A DNA stretch of 5,437 nucleotides from Anaerolineaceae bacterium (GTDB lineage Bacteria > Chloroflexota > Anaerolineae > Anaerolineales > Anaerolineaceae): contig DNOU01000130.1 of the NCBI GenBank assembly GCA_003501835.1, positions 7,944 to 13,380 of the forward strand, in the 5' to 3' direction. Of this stretch, positions 1 to 4,528 are shown one piece after another (position 1 is the stretch's first letter; each line of letters begins with the position of its first letter). The notes beneath the pieces are model-generated. The model worked only from the letters and a program-made list of their open reading frames with translations. It searched no databases and was not told where the DNA came from. A program made the translations under genes and the position numbers.

Positions 1-46
1 TATCAATTGGAGAACCGGGGTGGGTCAGGGTATCAGAGTAGGTGAA

Positions 47-391
47 TTAGAGTACGAGCAAGATGGCCAATGCCGTCTCCGCTCCGAGGCTGATGACATT
101 ACTGCGGGTCAATGATTTGTCGAGCACCATGGAGAGGGTGCGGATGACTGCAATGGCGGCATAACAAATACCCAGCATGGTAAAGGTGACGTTGGAATTG
201 AGAATGACAGCGGCACCGGCAAGTCCGAGGAAGGTGCCGCCCCTCACCGCTCGAATTTCGGTGATTCCACGGGGGCTGGTCGTTTCGAGACCGGTAAATC
301 TTTTCAGCGCACCAGGTTTGACCATGGCATAAAGACCGAACCCAAGCGTGGCTGCCACAGCAATCCACTTGCTGATCTGCAACAGATTCAT
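47..391 (-). CDS. Small four-helix membrane protein, DUF4345-like, function unknown
   Basis: This is a 114-residue, strongly hydrophobic protein with about four predicted membrane helices (roughly residues 5-23, 50-66, 70-88 and 100-114) and short basic loops. After the first helix comes a pattern like YAMVKPGALKRFTGLE, and the second helix opens with GITEIRAVRGGTFLGLA. An acidic/Arg/Gly-Gly element at this place, plus a Glu in the last helix, is what I recall of the DUF4345 family of small integral membrane proteins, whose function is not known. I chose the ATG at 391, not the ATG three codons upstream at 400: an AAGGA sits at 401-405, 9 nt from 391 but touching the upstream ATG. A good -10 box at 416-421 leaves a very short leader. 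It is transcribed divergently from the superoxide dismutase and appears to stand alone. The reading frame and topology are fairly sure, the family assignment moderately so; no function is proposed. Confidence 0.72.
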   Translation of the reverse strand: MNLLQISKWIAVAATLGFGLYAMVKPGALKRFTGLETTSPRGITEIRAVRGGTFLGLAGAAVILNSNVTFTMLGICYAAIAVIRTLSMVLDKSLTRSNVISLGAETALAILLVL

Positions 392-400
392 GATAGGCAT

Positions 401-405
401 TCCTT
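401..405 (-). promoter_or_regulatory. Ribosome binding site that decides the start of the DUF4345-like gene
   Basis: AAGGA on the minus strand lies 9 nt before the ATG at 391. The alternative ATG at 400 begins directly after this motif, too close for normal initiation. The start at 391 is therefore preferred. Confidence 0.6.
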
Positions 406-415
406 ATATGGATTC

Positions 416-444
416 ATTATACAGAAGAATCATCGGGAACTCAT
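416..444 (-). promoter_or_regulatory. Candidate sigma-70-type promoter for the DUF4345-like gene
   Basis: A perfect -10 hexamer TATAAT is read on the minus strand at 421-416. At a 17-nt spacing the -35 position (444-439) reads ATGAGT, which matches the consensus poorly (3 of 6). Transcription would start near 409, giving a leader of about 18 nt to the ATG at 391, just enough to include the AAGGA site. The perfect -10 box and its position are the evidence; the weak -35 leaves room for an activator or for chance. Confidence 0.4.
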
Positions 445-663
445 GTCTGTCCGGGTGAAGGTTTTGATTTTTCAGCAGCAAGGCGGGTTTCAGGCACGAA
501 GGATGATACCGGCAGTGCATGCAGCAGCATGCCCGCGCGACCCGGTCAGCCGGTGTGCAGCCCGAAATGGTCCGCCGTCCAACCGATGATCTCCACGTGT
601 CCATCCGGGTAATGGACTTGATTCTGCCCGATTCGAGGATTCCTATAAAGTTCTAATACAAAG

Positions 664-678
664 GGGTTGAATTAACCC
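664..678. promoter_or_regulatory. Inverted repeat overlapping the sodA -35 region (possible operator)
   Basis: GGGTT and AACCC form perfect 5-bp arms around a 5-nt centre, GAATT. The repeat covers the candidate -35 hexamer TTGAAT (667-672). Its position would suit a repressor or activator site. No specific regulator can be named from the sequence, and a 5-bp arm can occur by chance. Confidence 0.3.
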
Positions 679-695
679 TAAAATATGAGTAATAT
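667..695 (+). promoter_or_regulatory. Candidate promoter of sodA
   Basis: TTGAAT (667-672, 4 of 6 matches to the -35 consensus) is followed after 17 nt by TAATAT (690-695, 4 of 6 matches to the -10 consensus). A second possible -10, TATGAT at 693-698, fits the consensus better but sits at a 20-nt spacing. Transcription would start near 702, about 40 nt before the sodA start. The surrounding AT-rich tract makes chance matches easier, so this is tentative. Confidence 0.35.
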
Positions 696-699
696 GATA

Positions 700-714
700 A
701 TATAAGTCTTAATA
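700..714. promoter_or_regulatory. Inverted repeat at the presumed sodA transcription start, faintly PerR-box-like
   Basis: The centre TAAG-T-CTTA (703-711) is a perfect inverted repeat with 4-bp arms. The 15-bp window fits the PerR/Fur-family pattern TTATAATnATTATAA at 10 of the 14 defined positions. PerR-type peroxide regulators control oxidative-stress genes in many bacteria, so the position before a superoxide dismutase is suggestive. The match is imperfect and the background AT-rich, so this is inference only. Confidence 0.25.
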
Positions 715-731
715 AACCAATATAGTGAATG

Positions 732-736
732 AAAGG
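732..736 (+). promoter_or_regulatory. Ribosome binding site that decides the sodA start
   Basis: AAAGG at 732-736 stands 7 nt before the ATG at 744. The alternative in-frame ATG at 729 lies upstream of this motif and has no purine-rich site of its own. The protein beginning at 744 also matches the usual N-terminus of the family. Confidence 0.6.
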
Positions 737-743
737 CAAGCGA

Positions 744-1361
744 ATGAACACCCTATTTCAACTTCCAGCGCTCAAGTTTGCATTTGATGCTCTGGAACCC
801 GCCATCGATGCGAAGACCATGGAAATCCACCACGACAAGCATCATGCGGCTTATGTGAACAACCTGAATAAAGCCCTGGAAGCAGCACCTGAACTGTATG
901 GCAGGTCCATTGAAGATATTTTGCGCAAAATCAACGAAGTGCCCGAATCCATTCGCGTTGCAGTACGCAACAATGGCGGAGGACATGCCAACCACACTCT
1001 TTTTTGGGAAGTGCTCAACCCCGGTGGTGCCAAATCACCTTCCGACGCGTTGATGAAGGAGCTTGAGAAGACCTTTGTCAGCTTCGACCAGTTCATGGAC
1101 AAGTTCAGCACCGCTGCAGCCACCCGCTTCGGGTCAGGCTGGGCATGGCTGGTGGTGGACAATGACAAACGACTTCAGGTTTATTCAACAGCCAATCAGG
1201 ATAGCCCATTGATGGACGGTCACCAGCCCATTCTTGGCCTGGATGTTTGGGAGCACGCTTACTATTTGAATTACCAGAACCGCAGACCAGATTACATCAA
1301 GGCATTCTGGCCGCTGGTGAACTGGTCTTACGTTGACCAGGAATATCTAAAGGCACGGTAA
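744..1361 (+). CDS. sodA: Superoxide dismutase, manganese type of the Fe/Mn family
   Basis: This 205-residue enzyme dismutates superoxide to oxygen and hydrogen peroxide. It shows the N-terminal helical-hairpin domain (residues about 1-90) and the C-terminal alpha/beta domain (about 97-200). The four metal ligands are present: His29 in MEIHHDKHH, His84 in GGHANHTLFW, and Asp167 and His171 in LDVWEHAYY. The second-sphere Tyr37 is also kept. Manganese-type markers are seen: the Gly-Gly before HANH and Gln152 in NQDSPLM, where iron enzymes usually carry the active-site Gln in the N-terminal domain instead. Length is normal (E. coli SodA has 206 residues). No signal peptide is visible, so it should be cytoplasmic. 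The start at 744 is preferred to 729 because of the ribosome site at 732-736. The gene stands alone, with a terminator at 1498-1523. Family assignment is essentially sure; metal preference is inferred, and cambialistic use is possible. Confidence 0.96.
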   Translation: MNTLFQLPALKFAFDALEPAIDAKTMEIHHDKHHAAYVNNLNKALEAAPELYGRSIEDILRKINEVPESIRVAVRNNGGGHANHTLFWEVLNPGGAKSPSDALMKELEKTFVSFDQFMDKFSTAAATRFGSGWAWLVVDNDKRLQVYSTANQDSPLMDGHQPILGLDVWEHAYYLNYQNRRPDYIKAFWPLVNWSYVDQEYLKAR

Positions 1362-1497
1362 CACGTTGGGAGCTTTCTGGATGAGACAGATGTGAATTCC
1401 AAGCACAGGTTTATCCACAACAGGGTGGAATCAGGATGACCAAAAGCAAGTATGGAATACCATTTTGTTGAACAATGAAGACTTCTCAATCTAAAAC
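1362..1497 (+). other. 3' untranslated stretch of sodA, no gene seen
   Basis: These bases lie between the sodA stop codon and its terminator, and no supported reading frame was found. They hold a perfect DnaA-box sequence, TTATCCACA (1411-1419), and a small inverted repeat, TCCAC/GTGGA, at 1414-1429 with a 6-nt loop that overlaps the box. One isolated 9-mer does not make an origin. The stretch would form the 3' part of the sodA transcript, about 136 nt long. Confidence 0.5.
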
Positions 1498-1523
1498 ATC
1501 CCCCGGTCAACGGGGGATTTTTT
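1498..1523 (+). terminator. Rho-independent terminator of sodA, probably bidirectional
   Basis: ATCCCCCG (1498-1505) and CGGGGGAT (1511-1518) form a perfect 8-bp GC-rich stem with a 5-nt loop, GTCAA. Six T residues follow on the plus strand (1518-1523). Read on the minus strand, the stem is followed by GTTTT, so it can also stop transcripts coming from pstB. Its place between two convergent genes fits that double role. Confidence 0.9.
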
Positions 1524-1532
1524 CATTAATAA

Positions 1533-1562
1533 GAGGCTGTCCCAAAAGTAAGGGACAGCCTC
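1533..1562 (-). terminator. Perfect 11-bp hairpin after pstB, probable operon-end structure
   Basis: GAGGCTGTCCC (1533-1543) and GGGACAGCCTC (1552-1562) pair perfectly around an 8-nt loop. It begins 11 nt after the pstB stop codon and is the first strong structure at the end of the pst transcript. The minus-strand sequence after it (TTATTAATG) is T-rich only in part, so termination may need the next hairpin at 1498-1518 as well. The stem resembles sequences I recall from insertion-sequence ends, so an origin as a mobile-element relic is possible. Confidence 0.6.
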
Positions 1563-1573
1563 CGTTCGTGGAT

Positions 1574-2455
1574 CTATCCAAACCGTCCGGTGACGTAGTC
1601 CTCAGTCTGTTTGTGCTTGGGGTTGGTGAACAAAGAGGTCGTCTCGCCGAATTCCACCAGGGTGCCAGCGCGCTGTTCGTTCATCATCATGAATGCCGTG
1701 AAGCTGGAAACGCGGGCTGCCTGCTGCATATTGTGGGTGACGATGATAATGGTGTAGTTGGCTTTGATCCTCTGCATCAGCTCCTCGATTTTCAGTGTGG
1801 CAATGGGATCCAGAGAAGCCGCGGGTTCATCCATCAGCACCACATCGGGTTCCACAGCCAGCGCACGGGCAATGCACAACCTCTGCTGCTGCCCGCCTGA
1901 AAGTGCCATACCCGAATCGTTGAGCTTGTCCTTCACTTCATCCCACAGGGCAGCCTGCTTCAAGCTGGTCTCAACGATCTCATCCAATGTGCCGCGTTTT
2001 TTCACCCCATACAGGCGCGGACCGTAGGCGATATTGTCATAGATGCTCATGGGGAAGGGGTTGGGACGCTGGAAGACCATTCCGATGCGCCGGCGCAGTT
2101 CGACAACATCCGTACCGGGAGCGTAAAGATTTTCTCCGTCCAGAAAAACTGATCCTTCCACGTGCGCCCGGGGGATCAACTCGGTCATTCGATTGAGCGA
2201 GCGCAGAAGAGTGGATTTGCCGCACCCGGATGGTCCGATGATGGCAGTGATCTGATTTGCAGGGAAGGCAAGGGAGATTCCTTCCACCGCCTTGAACTTG
2301 TTGTAATAAATGGAAAGATCCTTGACTTCCATTTTGATTGGCAGCGTCGCCAGATCGTGTTCCTTGGGGAAAGTATACGGCGTTGAATGAACCGCAGAAG
2401 AGGCGTTCACCGCAGGGTTTGATGCAAAAGAGTTATTGATCAATGTGGTTTCCAA
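1574..2455 (-). CDS. pstB: Phosphate ABC transporter, ATP-binding protein PstB
   Basis: PstB hydrolyses ATP on the cytoplasmic face to drive phosphate import through PstC/PstA. All ABC motifs are intact in this 293-residue protein: Walker A GPSGCGKST (74-82), Q-loop Gln129 in VFQRPNPFPMSIYDNIAYG, signature LSGGQQQR (185-192), Walker B VVLMDEP (205-211) with catalytic Glu210, D-loop SLDP (214-217) and switch His241 in VTHNMQQAAR. The PFPMSIYDN and C-terminal TEDYVTGRFG stretches are typical of PstB. The start is TTG at 2455, backed by AAGGA 7 nt upstream. It gives about 35 residues, rich in Ser, Asn and Ala, before the usual PstB beginning; the first in-frame ATG (2332, residue 42) has no ribosome site and would cut into the family's conserved first strand. 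It lies 12 nt after pstA and is last in the operon; no phoU follows. Confidence 0.97.
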   Translation of the reverse strand: METTLINNSFASNPAVNASSAVHSTPYTFPKEHDLATLPIKMEVKDLSIYYNKFKAVEGISLAFPANQITAIIGPSGCGKSTLLRSLNRMTELIPRAHVEGSVFLDGENLYAPGTDVVELRRRIGMVFQRPNPFPMSIYDNIAYGPRLYGVKKRGTLDEIVETSLKQAALWDEVKDKLNDSGMALSGGQQQRLCIARALAVEPDVVLMDEPAASLDPIATLKIEELMQRIKANYTIIIVTHNMQQAARVSSFTAFMMMNEQRAGTLVEFGETTSLFTNPKHKQTEDYVTGRFG

Positions 2456-2462
2456 TTTGTGT

Positions 2463-2467
2463 TCCTT
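2463..2467 (-). promoter_or_regulatory. Ribosome binding site supporting the TTG start of pstB
   Basis: AAGGA on the minus strand sits 7 nt before TTG at 2455, directly beside the pstA stop codon (2468-2470). Spacing is optimal. No ATG is available near it, so the TTG start is well supported. Confidence 0.7.
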
Positions 2468-3439
2468 CTACTGCCTGAGTCTCGCGGCGCGGGCTTCCAC
2501 CCAAACCCGGGCCACAATGTTGATGGTCAATACCAGAATCACCAGTACGAAAGCCACCGCCCATGATTGGTTAATGCGGTCGATATTGGGATCCTGGCTG
2601 TACTTGTACAGGGTTAACGGCAGTGAATCCACCGGCTGCTCCAGGATATTACCGATAATGGCAAAAATGGATTGACCGGCGCTGACTCCGCTGCTGATCA
2701 TTCTTGACAGGTTGAAGCGGTCGTTTCCCAAGGCGGTGAACAACAACGGAGCGGTTTCACCGGTTGCCCTTGCCAGCGAAAGCAGAAATCCAGTCAGAAT
2801 TCCGCTCAGGGCTGCCGGCAAGGTCACCTGTAAAGCCGTTTTCCACTCCGGTGCACCCAGGGCCAATGCACCTTCGCGCAGATTGACCGGAACCAGCTTG
2901 ATCATCTCCTCGGTGGTGCGAATGATTGTGGGAAGCATGATCATCGCCATGGCAATGCTTCCTGATAGCAAGGAGTAATGCCCGGAGGGTTTGACCACCA
3001 GTGCATAAACAAAGATGCCCACCACAATCGATGGAATACCCGAAAGCACGTCCGTTCCAAAGCGCAGCAGGGTGCCCAAAAGTGTATTGGGGTGGTAGGC
3101 GGCGTAAAAGGCTGCAAAAAGGCCTATGGGAATGGCAATCAGGGCGGCGAAAAAGGTGAGCAGCAGTGTTCCTTCGATGGCGTGCAGCACACCGCCTCCA
3201 GGGATGCCTGAAGGACGCGGCAGCTGGGTGAAGAAATCAAGATTGATATATTGACCGCCTTTCGCCACCACATACCCGATGATCCAGAAAAGAGGGACCA
3301 CTGCCAAAAGGGTGATCAGACCGGTCAAAGCGAGCATCACCCAATTCACGGCTTTACGGCGACGAAAACCTTTGTGGGATTGGATATGAGATACTTTGGT
3401 CGCTACTGAAGGGACAACGGCATTCATTTCGGTCATCAT
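2468..3439 (-). CDS. pstA: Phosphate ABC transporter, permease protein PstA
   Basis: PstA is one of the two membrane subunits of the PstSCAB phosphate importer. The 323-residue protein has a basic N-terminal tail (HKGFRRRKAVNW) and about six membrane helices near residues 34-58, 87-112, 130-150, 157-175, 206-224 and 293-313. The EAA loop that docks on PstB is at about 189-214, with EGALALGAPEWKTALQVTLP. Motifs such as SGIPSIVVGIF, MLPTIIRTTEEM and ARATGETAPLLFTA are those of PstA. Its start overlaps the pstC stop: ATG at 3439 gives an ATGA overlap, and the next codon, ATG at 3436, gives a TGATG arrangement. The GAGG at 3442-3445 is 2 nt from the first ATG and 5 nt from the second, so the second may be the real start. 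The overlap implies translational coupling and roughly matched amounts of PstC and PstA. Identity is sure. Confidence 0.96.
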   Translation of the reverse strand: MMTEMNAVVPSVATKVSHIQSHKGFRRRKAVNWVMLALTGLITLLAVVPLFWIIGYVVAKGGQYINLDFFTQLPRPSGIPGGGVLHAIEGTLLLTFFAALIAIPIGLFAAFYAAYHPNTLLGTLLRFGTDVLSGIPSIVVGIFVYALVVKPSGHYSLLSGSIAMAMIMLPTIIRTTEEMIKLVPVNLREGALALGAPEWKTALQVTLPAALSGILTGFLLSLARATGETAPLLFTALGNDRFNLSRMISSGVSAGQSIFAIIGNILEQPVDSLPLTLYKYSQDPNIDRINQSWAVAFVLVILVLTINIVARVWVEARAARLRQ

Positions 3440-4449
3440 ACCCTCACTGCCGATGTAGATTTGCGCGCCACACTCCAGATTAGCAGGCGCGCGATGATGT
3501 TCAGGATCAGGGTCATTAGAAAGAGGATCAGCGCAACTTCGATCAGCGCCTGCGAATGCATTGGACTGACTGCCTCAGCAAATTCGTTGGCGATCACACT
3601 GGACATGGTGTACCCGGGTTTAAGCAGGGAGGCTGAAGCCCCGATGCTGTTTCCGATCACCATGGTCACAGCCATGGTTTCACCAAGCGCGCGCCCCAGG
3701 CCGAGAATGACCGCCCCCAGGATGCCCGAGATCCCGTAAGGCAGGAGCACCCGCGAGATGGTCTCCCAGCGGGTGGCTCCCAGCGCAAGTGAGGCTTCAC
3801 GCTGTGAAGAAGGAATGGCCAACAGCACATCGCGGGTGACTGCGGCTATGGTGGGGAGGATCATGATTGCCAGGATCACACCCGCTGCCAGGCGGCTCGA
3901 CCCGGAGGCGGAGATGGGTCCGCTGAACAGGCTACCCAAAAGGGGCACACTGCCGAGCGTGCTTCCCAGGAATTGCCCCAGGGGTGTAATCACCAGGGGA
4001 AGGAAGACAAAAATACCCCACAGGCCATAGACCACACTGGGGATGGCGGAAAGCAACTCCACCAGAAGGTTGAGCGGGGTCCGAAGCCAGGGCGGACATA
4101 ATTCAGAAAGAAAGATGGCAATCCCAATACTCAGCGGAACGGCAATGATCAGGGCTACGAGCGAGGTGATAAAAGTGCCGTAGATGAACGGCCAGGCGGC
4201 GAAATTGTTCTCGACGGGATTCCAGGCTGCTTCTGTGAACGGGGACAGGAAGGAAAATCCGAATGCCTGGCGTGAGCTGGCGGAGTCTTGCCAGAGCAGG
4301 ATACCGACCAGGAGCATTAATAACACCACCACCAGGCTCATCCCAATATTCAACCCCGTCCAAACACGGTCACCATGCTTGGTAATAGATTCAATTCTGG
4401 CGAAGATGGGCAGTTTCTTGCGCTGATGGGCAACCACATTCTGCATCAT
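3436..4449 (-). CDS. pstC: Phosphate ABC transporter, permease protein PstC
   Basis: PstC is the partner of PstA in the phosphate channel. The 337-residue protein has about six membrane helices near residues 33-55, 88-115, 127-150, 187-208, 237-257 and 300-322, with extracytoplasmic loops at about 56-87 and 151-186. The EAA loop lies at 218-242, with EASLALGATRWETISRVLLP. Family motifs include ELLSAIPSVVYGLWGIFVFLP, MILPTIAAVTRDVL and GRALGETMAVTMVIGN. The N-terminal domain segment FLSPFTEAAWNPVENNFAAW resembles the first loop of other PstC proteins. Two adjacent ATG codons begin the frame; GGAG at 4454-4457 is 4 nt from the first (4449) and 7 nt from the second (4446), so either may be used. 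It follows pstS after 79 nt that contain a stem-loop and overlaps pstA by 4 nt. Identity is sure. Confidence 0.96.
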   Translation of the reverse strand: MMQNVVAHQRKKLPIFARIESITKHGDRVWTGLNIGMSLVVVLLMLLVGILLWQDSASSRQAFGFSFLSPFTEAAWNPVENNFAAWPFIYGTFITSLVALIIAVPLSIGIAIFLSELCPPWLRTPLNLLVELLSAIPSVVYGLWGIFVFLPLVITPLGQFLGSTLGSVPLLGSLFSGPISASGSSRLAAGVILAIMILPTIAAVTRDVLLAIPSSQREASLALGATRWETISRVLLPYGISGILGAVILGLGRALGETMAVTMVIGNSIGASASLLKPGYTMSSVIANEFAEAVSPMHSQALIEVALILFLMTLILNIIARLLIWSVARKSTSAVRV

Positions 4450-4474
4450 TGAACTCCATTCATTTGAAGGCAGC

Positions 4475-4506
4475 GAGCACGGGCATCCCTTTGGATGTCC
4501 GTGCTC
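4475..4506 (-). other. Stem-loop between pstS and pstC
   Basis: Arms at 4475-4488 and 4493-4506 form a 14-bp stem with one internal mismatch (A opposite C in the transcript) and a 4-nt loop, AAAG. No T-tract follows on the minus strand, so it is not a simple terminator. Structures here are known from other pst and ABC operons, where they protect the 3' end of the binding-protein message and let it accumulate above the permease message. That role is inferred. Confidence 0.75.
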
Positions 4507-4528
4507 TGATTTTGTTGATCAATTTTCT

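Larger units (their letters stand above)
406..728. other. Divergent intergenic region between the DUF4345-like gene and sodA
   Basis: I see no convincing gene in these 323 bases. The left part (about 440-640) is GC-rich and several frames are open by low stop density: a 66-codon minus frame, a minus frame over 441-671 broken by a TGA at 546-548, and a 48-codon plus frame from 443. None has a clear ribosome site or a recognisable family. A small inverted repeat made of two GCATGC copies lies at 517-532. The right part (about 645-728) is sharply AT-rich and looks like the control region of the dismutase gene. No tRNA or other structured RNA was recognised. Confidence 0.6.

Noticed and set aside
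1..46. Search for a terminator or gene end downstream of the DUF4345-like gene
   Set aside because: No stem-loop with a T-tract and no supported frame is visible in these 46 bases; the 3' end of that transcript lies outside or is not recognisable.
517..532. Inverted repeat made of two GCATGC copies
   Set aside because: Arms are only 6 bp and self-complementary, with no T-tract and no neighbouring gene end; chance is sufficient.
443..589. 48-codon plus-strand frame starting at ATG 443
   Set aside because: No clear ribosome site, no family resemblance, and a basic, Ala- and Pro-rich product typical of chance frames in GC-rich DNA.
404..604. 66-codon minus-strand reading frame upstream of the DUF4345-like gene
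   Set aside because: It runs through the perfect -10 box and ribosome site of the next gene, has an unlikely composition (many Cys, Arg, His) and no ribosome site, and the GC-rich stretch is also open in other frames.
729..743. Upstream ATG at 729 as the sodA start
   Set aside because: No ribosome site before it; the AAAGG that serves the ATG at 744 lies inside this five-codon extension, and family N-termini match 744.
1475..1900. 141-codon plus-strand frame opposite pstB
   Set aside because: It runs through the sodA terminator and the pst hairpin and is the complement of well-conserved PstB coding sequence.
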